DNA from: Bacteroidota bacterium | GTDB lineage: Bacteria > Bacteroidota > Bacteroidia > Bacteroidales > JACABE01 | Reading direction: 5' to 3' | NCBI GenBank assembly: GCA_026391675.1 | Contig: JAPLDQ010000019.1 | Location: 1 to 64,000 of the forward strand | DNA length: 64,000 nucleotides | The notes under the pieces: model-generated | Databases searched by the model: none | What the model saw: the letters and a program-made list of their open reading frames with translations, nothing else | What the model was told of the DNA's origin: nothing | Shown here: positions 40,631-49,824 of the stretch, piece by piece | How the letters are laid out: every line of letters begins with the position of its first letter | Position numbering within the stretch: position 1 is the first letter of the stretch | Made by a program: the position numbers and the translations under genes

Positions 40631-42358
40631 ATGAAAAAATTATTATTAATATTTGTATTACTTACTATTAATATTGTTGGAATTAGCCAAACAGCAGCAG
40701 ATTTTTTTGAAAATGGTAAAATAAAGTTAAAAAAAAATGATTATTTAGGTGCAATTATTGACTTTACAAAAGCGATAGAACTTAATCCCAAATATGCTGA
40801 TGCTTATTACTACAGAGGCAATGCAAAAGGTTCTAACAATGACGAAATTGGAGCTATTTCGGATTATAATAATGCTATTACAATTAATTCTAAGGATTCA
40901 AAGGCATATCGTAATAGAGGAAAAGCAAAACTCAAATTACATAAATACAATGATGCAATAACAGATTTTAATAAAGCAATTGAAATTAATATTAAAGATA
41001 CTAGTTCGTATTATTACAGAGGACTTTCAAACCATTTTCTTTCAAATTATAAAGGAGCAATTGCAGATTATTCACATGTTATTGCACTTAATCCCAAATT
41101 TAAAGATGCTTATTATTTAAGAGGATTATCAAAATCTTATAATAAAGACTTTAAAGGTGCTATTGAAGATTATAATATTGCTATTATAAATAATCCAAAG
41201 GATGAATCAATTTATTTTAGTAGAGGATTAGCAAAAGAAGATTTAAGGGACTTTAACGGTGCTTTAGAAGATTATTCTAAGGCAATTGAAATTAAACCTA
41301 ATTTATCAAAAGCTTATTTTAAAAGAGGACTTTTGAAATTTGACATTCAAGATAATAATGGAGCAATAAAAGACTTTACAAAAGTTATTGAGATTGATCC
41401 AAAAAATTCCGAGGCTTTTTTCTATAGAGGGAGCGTAAATTATAATTTAAAAAATTCACAAGAAGCTATAAAGGATTTCACCATAGATATTGAGCTTAAT
41501 CCAAAAGCTTTGAAAGCTTTTTATTTTAGAGGAAATGCTAAGTCTGATTTAAAGGATTATACGGGTGCAATTGAAGATTTTACAAAAGTATTAGAACTTA
41601 ACCCTAAAGATTATGAGGCTTATTTCAATAGAGGTAATGCAAAATCTAATCTTCTTGACTATGAAGGTGCAATTGAAGATTATAGCAATGCTATAAAGAT
41701 AAATCCAAAATTACAAGCAGCTATATTTAATAGGGAGTCTGTAAAGATAAAACTTTGTAAAAAAAATGGAACAATTAATGATGTAAATAAAGTAGATAAG
41801 GATTATTTAATATTAGCAAATAATTGGTTGCTTGTAGGGTATTCATCATTATACCAAAAAGATTACAATAAAGCAATTGAAGATTTTACAAATGCAATTG
41901 AAATAAACTCTAATCTTTTTGAAGCATATTATCATAGAGGTATTGCAAAACAAAATTTAAAAGACTATTATAGTGCTATTTCAGATTTTAATATAGCTAT
42001 TAAGATTAAGCCGAACTATGCGGATGCATATTTTAAAAGAGGAAATTTAAAAGATATTTTACAAGATTATAGAGGTGCAATTGTTGACTTTAATAAGGTA
42101 ATTACTATTAAACCTAATTATGCTGATGCATATTTTTGTAGAGGAAATGCTAAACTTTCACTTAATGATTATAAAGGTGCTGAAGTTGATTATACAATTT
42201 CATTAAAGTATGACTCAAAAAATGCTGATGTTTATTATAATAGAGGGGTAGCAAAATTAAAATTAAATAAAAAAAATGGTGCATGTTTAGATTTCAGTAA
42301 AGCAGGAGAGCTAGGATATGAAAAAGCATATGATTTAATAAGGGATTATTGCCAATAA
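40631..42358 (+). CDS. TPR-repeat protein (about 15 TPRs, exported)
   Basis: Repeating AYYYRGNAKxxLxDYxGAIxDFTKAIELNPK units after a signal-like N-terminus. Confidence 0.93.
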   Translation: MKKLLLIFVLLTINIVGISQTAADFFENGKIKLKKNDYLGAIIDFTKAIELNPKYADAYYYRGNAKGSNNDEIGAISDYNNAITINSKDSKAYRNRGKAKLKLHKYNDAITDFNKAIEINIKDTSSYYYRGLSNHFLSNYKGAIADYSHVIALNPKFKDAYYLRGLSKSYNKDFKGAIEDYNIAIINNPKDESIYFSRGLAKEDLRDFNGALEDYSKAIEIKPNLSKAYFKRGLLKFDIQDNNGAIKDFTKVIEIDPKNSEAFFYRGSVNYNLKNSQEAIKDFTIDIELNPKALKAFYFRGNAKSDLKDYTGAIEDFTKVLELNPKDYEAYFNRGNAKSNLLDYEGAIEDYSNAIKINPKLQAAIFNRESVKIKLCKKNGTINDVNKVDKDYLILANNWLLVGYSSLYQKDYNKAIEDFTNAIEINSNLFEAYYHRGIAKQNLKDYYSAISDFNIAIKIKPNYADAYFKRGNLKDILQDYRGAIVDFNKVITIKPNYADAYFCRGNAKLSLNDYKGAEVDYTISLKYDSKNADVYYNRGVAKLKLNKKNGACLDFSKAGELGYEKAYDLIRDYCQ

Positions 42359-42389
42359 ATCATAAATAAAAACAACATAAATTTAAAAT

Positions 42390-43448
42390 ATGAACTATTA
42401 TTATCTTAAAGGCATTGAAAAGATTGGTCCTTTAACAATTGATGAGTTAAAACAATCCTCATTATCTGATGATACATTAATTTGGTATGAGAACTTGAAA
42501 GAATGGACAAAGCTATCCAATTTACCTGAATTGAAAAATGAAATTTTGGGTGGAGCTGTTGCTTTTCCGCCTCCAATTCCTCAAGAAATTGTTAAAAAAG
42601 AAAACGAAATTCAAAATGATATAAAAACAAAAAGTAACACAATTTTAATAATAATTTTAGTTATTATTTCTTTCATTATAATAGGATTAAGTCTATATTT
42701 TGCCTATACAAGTGCTAATAAGCAAATAGAAAAAGACTATACTTTAATTGAAAGAATGGTTAACAACATTTTCCAAGATAAAAGTGCTGTTTGTGATGGT
42801 GTTTTTTATAATATAAGCGGTAATAAAAAGAAAGTAACATTTAATAAAATAAAAATAGATGGTAAAGAATGTATTACTAATTCTGAACTTTTTAAATATG
42901 GAGCAGATCAAGTTAGTAAAATAGTTGAAGAGTTTATAATAACTGATGGTGGATTTATCGTTTACAAAATAACAAAAGAAGATAAAGGATTTGTTATTAA
43001 AAAATCAGTTGCTGGAAATATGATTTATAAAGTTGGTGAATATGAAAACTTTAATGGTTATAGAATGCCTAGTTACAGGCCATCAATAAGTTCTTGTTAT
43101 TCAAAAGCTTATAGCTATTTAACAGAAAAACAAAAAGATGGTAGCTATATTCCAAATATATATAACCAAATTCAAAACTTCGATAGAATAAAAAGTGAAT
43201 TTTATCTAATATCTAATGAAACAAACCCAAGAATGGGTGGCTCACATTGGTGGCAAGAAAATGATGGTTTTATTTATGAACAATTTGCTGTATATTTTAA
43301 AAATGATTTTTGGTATTATGAAATTAAGCCTAATGATATTGAAATATCAAAAAAATACAGTAATATAGTCGCTTATGGATTTATTATTGGATTATCAATA
43401 GTAGTTTTATTAAATGTTATAATTTATTTTGTAAGAAAATTTAATTAA
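42390..43448 (+). CDS. GYF_2-like domain membrane protein
   Basis: N-terminal YYLKGIEKIGPLTIDELKQSSLSDDTLIWYENLKEWTKLSNLPEL; two TM segments. Confidence 0.75.
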   Translation: MNYYYLKGIEKIGPLTIDELKQSSLSDDTLIWYENLKEWTKLSNLPELKNEILGGAVAFPPPIPQEIVKKENEIQNDIKTKSNTILIIILVIISFIIIGLSLYFAYTSANKQIEKDYTLIERMVNNIFQDKSAVCDGVFYNISGNKKKVTFNKIKIDGKECITNSELFKYGADQVSKIVEEFIITDGGFIVYKITKEDKGFVIKKSVAGNMIYKVGEYENFNGYRMPSYRPSISSCYSKAYSYLTEKQKDGSYIPNIYNQIQNFDRIKSEFYLISNETNPRMGGSHWWQENDGFIYEQFAVYFKNDFWYYEIKPNDIEISKKYSNIVAYGFIIGLSIVVLLNVIIYFVRKFN

Positions 43449-43550
43449 TTTGTACGTTTTTCATTAATTTATATTAATAATTTTTGTTTTTTTTTATAGG
43501 CTTATTCAAATAATTTGTATATTTGTTTAAATTCATAAATAAAATAAAAT

Positions 43551-43748
43551 ATGAATAAACCAATAGGTTTTGTAATTTCAATATCTACTAATATTAGATA
43601 TGATGTTAAATACGTTTCTGAAAAACATGAAGTATGGCTTGTTAGAGATAGTGGCATGGAACAATTAGTAGGAACTAAAGTTACTTCAAAAGATGATGCA
43701 CTTAATTTTGCACAAAGATTCATAGATGATAATCCTAATACATACTAA
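43551..43748 (+). CDS. Hypothetical small protein
   Basis: 65-aa ORF with upstream spacing consistent with expression. Confidence 0.4.
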   Translation: MNKPIGFVISISTNIRYDVKYVSEKHEVWLVRDSGMEQLVGTKVTSKDDALNFAQRFIDDNPNTY

Positions 43749-43806
43749 ACAGTATTATAGATTTTCAAATTTAAAGTTTGAAATATATTAGGACCTATAG
43801 ATAAAA

Positions 43807-43833
43807 AGCCTTCAAATGGAGGCTTTTCTTTTT
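43807..43833 (+). terminator. Hairpin terminator AAGCCTtcaaatggAGGCTT plus T-rich tract
   Basis: Stem-loop followed by TCTTTTT. Confidence 0.6.
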
Positions 43834-44187
43834 GGAAATATTTTTGCAATTTGGCAGTTCTTTATTTAGTTACTCTATTTAACCAGTCATTTTAATGGGA
43901 ATAACCAGTAGCCTTCACAGTATAAACATCTCCTCCAGTAAGTCGATAATTATACTGCTCCCCACAATGCAGATTAAATAAACCCTCTGAAAAAGAGCTA
44001 GTTTATTTAAACAGCATTTTTTAGCTATTGCTTTAAAGGATTCCACTTCAATCAAGGATAAGGGAGAATGTTAAATATTATCACTTTTATTTAAACATGA
44101 TATTACTTTTATACTAAATTTGTAGAAATATATTATATAAATATTTTGACAAGCCACCAGTTAGCACCTATATAAAAGACAAAGACA

Positions 44188-45459
44188 ATGCTTAAAAAAA
44201 TATTTGAAAAAAAAGAAATGGAAAAGAAGGACACCATCCTTGAATTGAAAGACGGTACACAAATGGACTTCGATATTTTTTGGTTACAACGTGAATTAGA
44301 ATTCCAACACCAAAATGACAAGTTTCAATTTAGGACAAATGAAAATCATTCACTCAAATTTGGCGAGTTGATTAATTCACTTTTTGACATTAGAAAAGAA
44401 GAATTATCCGTCTTATCAATTAATGATGGTAGTTTAATAACCATAGAAGGAGAGCAAAATATTTGGGATTATGAATTTTTACAACATTATAAGAGAAATA
44501 ATAACGGTGAGTATAGTTATTACAGAGAAGGTTGCAGTAAACTTTCAAACCAAATAGTTCTAACTTTAGCGTATAAGACTTTTGAAAAATCAAAATCTGA
44601 CAATGACAAATCAATCAGTAAGAAAGACGCAATTCTTATAGTGCACTTACAATATCCTGAAGGGTTAAAAGACAAAGTGTTTTATGTTCAAACCACCTTT
44701 TGTCTTCCGACAGTTATGCTGGAAAGAAGCAAAAAAGGTATTAATCCACAACCTCAAACTTTATCCATACTAATTGGCATTGACTTTAGACCCAATGCAG
44801 AAACTACTCAAGAATTTTTCAGTGTTTTCAACTCAGCAAAGGAAAAACTAAATTCAAATAGAACAAATGAATTGAATTATTTAGAAACCGAGCTTTTAGA
44901 AGTCCTTTTTCACCCAAAAATTGCAAAAGAATTTTATTTTGGTAAAAAGGTAATGACTGAAAATAGGTTTTGGGATGCAATAGAGTATTTCAATAACGCT
45001 TTTAAGGCATTACAACATAAATGGTGGGAGGACCAGCTTTCAGATGAAGAATTTCAAACTTTAATAGAATCCTCATTTTTGATTGGTTATTGCTATTACG
45101 AGTTAGGTTTATTTGATAAATCATATAAGTATTTAGAGTTTTCAGCAAAAAACAGCAAGAATGGTTATAAATATCAATCGGAATATATTAACTGCCTTAT
45201 TGCTCTTAAAGACATACGTTCGTTAATGCTTATTGACCACAACTTAGAATTACTAACAAAAAAGAGCGAAGACAATCGAACCAGTGACGATTATGAATTT
45301 TTTATGTTTCTCCTACGTAGAAAAGCATATTGTATGATAGAGTTAAAACAATATGACACAGCGGACGAAATTTTGAAACATATTCTAAAAAAGGACCCTG
45401 AAAATGAATTTGCAAAACAAGAAATAGAATACATTATACAATTGAAAAACAATGAATAA
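44188..45459 (+). CDS. Hypothetical TPR-like protein
   Basis: Helical repeats (FLIGYCYYELGLFDKSYKYLEFSAKN...) in the C-terminal half. Confidence 0.6.
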   Translation: MLKKIFEKKEMEKKDTILELKDGTQMDFDIFWLQRELEFQHQNDKFQFRTNENHSLKFGELINSLFDIRKEELSVLSINDGSLITIEGEQNIWDYEFLQHYKRNNNGEYSYYREGCSKLSNQIVLTLAYKTFEKSKSDNDKSISKKDAILIVHLQYPEGLKDKVFYVQTTFCLPTVMLERSKKGINPQPQTLSILIGIDFRPNAETTQEFFSVFNSAKEKLNSNRTNELNYLETELLEVLFHPKIAKEFYFGKKVMTENRFWDAIEYFNNAFKALQHKWWEDQLSDEEFQTLIESSFLIGYCYYELGLFDKSYKYLEFSAKNSKNGYKYQSEYINCLIALKDIRSLMLIDHNLELLTKKSEDNRTSDDYEFFMFLLRRKAYCMIELKQYDTADEILKHILKKDPENEFAKQEIEYIIQLKNNE

Positions 45460-45938
45460 GTTTTTCAAACAGCCGTTTTCAGCCATTGAGCAGTAACACC
45501 CCCCTATTATCACCAAATTTTAGTAACTATTAATTTAAATCCTTACGCTTCTTTAAAGAGCTAGTCTATTTAAACAAAGGACTGCATATTTGTCAATTCA
45601 TCAAAACTAAAAACCTGCCCTCGCGCTAAATAAATAAAAATACCCTATTCTAATGGAATAGCACATTATGATTTTTTATTGCTTCAATCGTTTCACGAAC
45701 TGCTCCCCCGTTCCGCTTCGCTGCACTATGTTCGCAGCGTTACGCTCTTTTCACAAAAAAAATCATAAAGAGCTATGAATTTTTTCTTTTTTTAAGGTAA
45801 TTTTATTTCTTTTTAGGCACATATATTTTTAGTTTTCCGAATGTTACCAATCATTAGTTAATTTAGTTATTTTAAAAAACATAAAGTCATATTTATTTTT
45901 AAAATGCTAATAAAAAAAATTATTAAATATGCAAGTGG

Positions 45939-46033
45939 TTGTAAAATTTTACAAGGGGGTTGTAATGGGGTTGTAATCCATAACAATCTTATTTTTAAAT
46001 TTTTATATTTATTTTTTACAAGGGGGTTGTAAT
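45939..46033. promoter_or_regulatory. Operator/iteron array: palindrome TTGTAAAATTTTACAA and two copies of TTTTACAAGGGGGTTGTAAT
   Basis: 45939-45954 palindrome; exact 20-mers at 45947-45966 and 46014-46033; upstream of the alpha-CTD-like gene. Confidence 0.6.
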
Positions 46034-46130
46034 TTATTTAGAAAAGGAATGCAATTAATAATATTTTTCTGCAGTCGCTTTGAATATAAATATTAATGTA
46101 TATTTGTATTCACATCAATTGAAAGCATTT

Positions 46131-46451
46131 ATGAGCATCAATAAAATAAAAGAAATGATAGATTCTTTATCAGAATCAGAATTTATTCAGATAAAGGAAT
46201 TTATAATTAGAAAAAAAACTACAAATAATCCAATTACTATTCAGGAACTCATCAATGACAAGAATTTTGATTTTTCGGTTAGGGTTAAAAAACTACTGAA
46301 CTTTGCAATAAAGGATTATAAATATGTTGCAGAACTAAATTTCAGGGATTTGAGAAGTAAGAGGTATGATAATATTGGTGTTAAAACATTATTGGAATTA
46401 GCTGGGGAATTAAGAGATAAAAACATGCATGAGTATTATTGTAATTATTAA
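46131..46451 (+). CDS. RNA polymerase alpha-CTD-like small protein
   Basis: NFDFSVRVKKLLNFAIKDYKYVAELNFRDLRSKRYDNIGVKTLLELAGEL matches the alpha-CTD helix-hairpin-helix pattern. Confidence 0.6.
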   Translation: MSINKIKEMIDSLSESEFIQIKEFIIRKKTTNNPITIQELINDKNFDFSVRVKKLLNFAIKDYKYVAELNFRDLRSKRYDNIGVKTLLELAGELRDKNMHEYYCNY

Positions 46452-46484
46452 TAATACTGTTAGTTGTTTGACCCATTTTATATA

Positions 46485-46730
46485 GAATCATTAAGCCTAA
46501 TCATCCGAACCAGACGATTAGGCTTTTTCTTTCCCCGACCGATGGGTGTGAAAAACACCCACCGGTCTTATTAGATCATTCAACCTATCATATAATAAAT
46601 ATAAAGCTTATTTAAGCTAATTATATGATAGGTTAAGCGGTAAGCCTAATAAGTCTGAGACAGACACATTAGGCTTGTTGTTTTTAGAATGAAGCGTGTG
46701 AGACACACCCATCATTCTTATAATTGTATT
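46485..46730. repeat. Multi-hairpin array, copy A (~245 bp)
   Basis: Near-identical direct repeat of 47828-48072; five consecutive stem-loops. Confidence 0.85.
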
Positions 46731-46815
46731 TTTTGGCCAGCGTTTTAAATATAAATTTAATGTATATTTGTATCCATAACAACAGAAAAAATGTGAGCAT
46801 TGAAAAATTAAAAGA

Positions 46816-47670
46816 ATGAAAAACCTTATAGTAATTTTTGCCACAATATTTATTACATTTATTTCTTTTGCTCAAAAGCCCAGCATCGAATGGATAACTA
46901 TTCCGGCAGGGACTTTTAACATGGGGAGTCCTGTAGATGAAGCAGACAGAGTTGATGATGAAACTCAGCATCAGGTATCACTAAGTTCATTTAAAATGAG
47001 TAAGTACGAGATTACAGTTGGGCAGTTTAAAGCGTTTATTGAAGCAACTGCATACGTTACAGATGCTGATAAAGGGAAAGATAGTTTGAAGGGAAGCTAT
47101 GTACAAATTGGAGGAAAATGGGTGTTAAAAGCTGGAGTGAATTGGAAATATGATGTAAAAGGAAACTTGCGTCCTATTTCGGAATACAATCATCCTGTTA
47201 TCCATGTCAGTTGGAACGATGCAAAGGCCTTTGCTGATTGGATGGGCTGCCGTTTGCCTACTGAAGCTGAATGGGAGTATGCCTGTCGTGCAGGTACAAC
47301 AACGGTGTTTAATACAGGCGACAATCTGAGTTCTTCCCAAGCAAATTATGATGGTAATTTCCCTTACAACAACAATTTAAAGGGTGAATCCAGAGGAAAA
47401 ACAATGCCGGTAGGCAGTTTTAAATCCAATGCCTGGGGTTTGTATGACATGCATGGCAACGTTGCGGAGTGGTGTAGCGATTGGTATGGTGTATATCCAG
47501 CAGAGGAATTAAATCCGAAAGGTTATGTTTCAGGTTTATTGCGCGTAGGACGTGGTGGTGGCTGGGGTAACGAAGCAAATATTTGCAGGTCAGCACGCCG
47601 AGATGCAGCTAACCCTGGCGACAGAGCTGGTAACTTGGGTTTCCGCATTGTTTCGGACATTAAATATTAA
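46816..47670 (+). CDS. Exported formylglycine-generating-enzyme/SUMF1-fold (C-type-lectin-like) protein
   Basis: Signal peptide; EWITIPAGTFNMGSP...NHPVIHVSWNDAKAFADWMGCRLPTEAEWEYACRAGT...WGLYDMHGNVAEWCSDWYG...RVGRGGGWGN...GFRIV. Confidence 0.93.
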   Translation: MKNLIVIFATIFITFISFAQKPSIEWITIPAGTFNMGSPVDEADRVDDETQHQVSLSSFKMSKYEITVGQFKAFIEATAYVTDADKGKDSLKGSYVQIGGKWVLKAGVNWKYDVKGNLRPISEYNHPVIHVSWNDAKAFADWMGCRLPTEAEWEYACRAGTTTVFNTGDNLSSSQANYDGNFPYNNNLKGESRGKTMPVGSFKSNAWGLYDMHGNVAEWCSDWYGVYPAEELNPKGYVSGLLRVGRGGGWGNEANICRSARRDAANPGDRAGNLGFRIVSDIKY

Positions 47671-47710
47671 ATTATATTTTTCTGACTTTTTAAGAGTTTA
47701 CTAAATTTGG

Positions 47711-47788
47711 TAAGCCTAATAAGTCTGAAACAGACCCATTAGGCGTTATTAATTGGTATGATAAGTGTGAAACACACCCATCATTATT
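47711..47788. repeat. Partial hairpin-array copy (last two hairpins)
   Basis: TAAGCCTAATAAGTCTGAAACAGACCCATTAGGC...GTGTGAAACACACCCATCATT; matches 46641-46718 and 47984-48061. Confidence 0.8.
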
Positions 47789-47827
47789 AAATTTATTACA
47801 ATAGCAATTGAAATAAAATTCTAAATT

Positions 47828-48072
47828 GAATCATTAAGCCTAATCATCCGAACCAGACGATTAGGCTTTTCCTTTTCCCAACCGATGGGTGTAAAAAACA
47901 CCCACCGGTCTTATTAGATCATTCAACCTATCATATAATAAATATAAAGCTTATTTAAGCTAATTATATGATAGATTAAGCAGTAAGCCTAATAAGTCTG
48001 AAACAGACACATTAGGCTTGTTGTTTTCAGCATGAAGCGTGTGAGACACACCCATCATTCTTATGATTATAT
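47828..48072. repeat. Multi-hairpin array, copy B (~245 bp)
   Basis: Near-identical direct repeat of 46485-46730. Confidence 0.85.
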
Positions 48073-48218
48073 TGAAGCTTTAGACATATAGGACTGCTTC
48101 ATTCTTTAATGAATCGGTATGCAGTCCAATAACATTAGAAATATTAGTTCATCATCGTTATTTTCATCTTATATTTCATCTGAATTAATCGGTATAAATT
48201 CCTGCGGAATTTATGTAT

Positions 48219-48360
48219 TTAGGACTGCCCGCAGGGTAGTCAGGGGGTCGGCGGTGCGGTCATATTTCCTGTATTTCGTCGCCCTTTTCATCGTTTCCCG
48301 AGAGGGCGGGTCGGGGTCTTCGACGAGTCAAAACAATGATTTGAAAAAAATCATTGTTTT
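48219..48360 (+). ncRNA. Candidate structured RNA: GC-rich island ending in a perfect terminator
   Basis: GC-rich island with GACTgCCCgcaGGGtAGTC hairpin; terminal AAAACAATGATTTgaaaaAAATCATTGTTTT (13-bp stem). Confidence 0.4.
48330..48360 (+). terminator. Rho-independent terminator, 13-bp perfect stem
   Basis: AAAACAATGATTT-GAAAA-AAATCATTGTTTT. Confidence 0.75.
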
Positions 48361-48592
48361 ATTATCTATTATTCTGAATGTTACGAAAAAATAAGCTGGA
48401 ATTTCTCTTATTTAGAATGTGTATAAATTTTATAATTATTCATAACTTATTGATTTATAATTAATTAAAAGTGTTAAAAATGCGTATTTAACTGAAAATA
48501 AGTGCTTTAAAACTTGCATTCTGCTGTTTTATTTTGTATCTTTGTTATGAAAAGTAATTCAAGTATTTATTAATCAAACACTTAAAAACAAA

Positions 48593-49030
48593 ATGACGAA
48601 AGTAAAAGGCAACACCGCCTTAAAAAGTGAAGCATTTGAAAACAGCGAAAACGCTAAATTTTCAATTATTAAAAATGATGTTTCTGAAATCGAAATTTCT
48701 GAAACAGAAACTACCCAAGAACCTGGAGAACTAAAAAACGTTGAAATCTTTAAAAAAGCTTTGTCTATCCAGGAGATTAAAGACAAAGCCTGCAAATTGG
48801 TTGCCCTTGCAGATGCTCACAGCGACTTAGTGGAAAAAAGGAAAGAGTTTGAAGAATTTCAATTGTTACACGACAGCAAAAAGCCTGAAATCCGTTTAAC
48901 GGATGTTAATGGGCAGGTTGTAAAAACTTACAATCAAAATGTTGTTGAACAGTTTTATGTTGTGCTTTTTAATGAGTATAACAAACAAATTGACAAATTA
49001 GAAAACGAATTAAACAACCTACTTTCCTAG
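48593..49030 (+). CDS. Hypothetical protein, first gene of the SymE-like cassette
   Basis: 145-aa ORF in a co-directional cluster. Confidence 0.65.
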   Translation: MTKVKGNTALKSEAFENSENAKFSIIKNDVSEIEISETETTQEPGELKNVEIFKKALSIQEIKDKACKLVALADAHSDLVEKRKEFEEFQLLHDSKKPEIRLTDVNGQVVKTYNQNVVEQFYVVLFNEYNKQIDKLENELNNLLS

Positions 49031-49081
49031 TATTAACAGCCACGCCATCTTTAAAAATGGCGTGGCTTAATTTTAAAAGCT

Positions 49082-49498
49082 ATGACAACATTGAATAAAA
49101 AAGCAAGTGCAATTTTTATGGATATTGTAAAATTTTGCGATTCATCAGAAGAAGGACATGTAAAATTTAAAAAAGATAACGGTTTTATGCCCTTGAGCGT
49201 TGAATTATTATATAAATCCAATGCTTATAATATGTATTCATTTGCGCATTATTACGAGCAAAACGGCGATTTAGTGCCCGACCCTGACATGTGTTTTTTA
49301 CAGAACAGAGAAAACCCAAGTTTAATTTATCCTGCAACATTTCAAAATGCTATTGCTTACACCGAAGCAGCGGAAATTGATGAAACTGGAAATGCAATTG
49401 TTTTAAATGCCAGACAAATGAAGGATTTAGCAAGTTTTGCAAATATTTGGATGTTAAATATTTACGAACAGCAAATTAAGGGAGGGGCAACAGTATGA
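49082..49498 (+). CDS. DUF6908-like protein
   Basis: SFAHYYEQNGDLVPDPDMCFL pattern. Confidence 0.5.
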   Translation: MTTLNKKASAIFMDIVKFCDSSEEGHVKFKKDNGFMPLSVELLYKSNAYNMYSFAHYYEQNGDLVPDPDMCFLQNRENPSLIYPATFQNAIAYTEAAEIDETGNAIVLNARQMKDLASFANIWMLNIYEQQIKGGATV

Positions 49499-49824
49499 CA
49501 GAAGCAATGAAAGAAAAACGTAAAAAATTACAAGCCTTGAGTTTATTGGCTAAAGCATTGGTTGAACGTGGCAGGGTGGAAAGCATTAACGAAGGTTTGA
49601 AATTTTTATACAAATCAGACGGACACGAAGATTTAAAGACCTTTAAACAATGGAAAGAGAGCGGACAAACCGTTAAAAAAGGCGAAAAAGGTTTAATGCT
49701 CTGGGCAAAGCCTTTGCACGTTTTAAGAGAAGAACCAAAGGAAGAGGGCGAAAACTCATATTTTCCTGTAATGTATGTCTTTAGTAAAAAACAAGTTGAA
49801 CCAATCAAAACACTAGCAGCATGA
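49495..49824 (+). CDS. ArdC N-terminal (ssDNA-binding)-like domain protein
   Basis: FKQWKESGQTVKKGEKGLMLWAKPL resembles the ArdC N-terminal domain; 4-nt overlap with neighbours. Confidence 0.6.
   Translation: MTEAMKEKRKKLQALSLLAKALVERGRVESINEGLKFLYKSDGHEDLKTFKQWKESGQTVKKGEKGLMLWAKPLHVLREEPKEEGENSYFPVMYVFSKKQVEPIKTLAA

Noticed and set aside
46816-47670. A complete diversity-generating retroelement
   Set aside because: No reverse transcriptase, Avd or template repeat could be seen in the window; only a DGR-like C-terminus was reported.
46485-48072. Hairpin arrays as a CRISPR array or integron attC sites
   Set aside because: No short repeat/regular spacer structure; GCCTAAT...ATTAGGC arms only loosely resemble attC R boxes and no integron integrase or typical L-box layout is visible.
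48119-48394. 91-aa ORF after hairpin array copy B
   Set aside because: Composition is unconvincing and it overlaps a GC-rich structured tract and a terminator; treated as candidate ncRNA instead.
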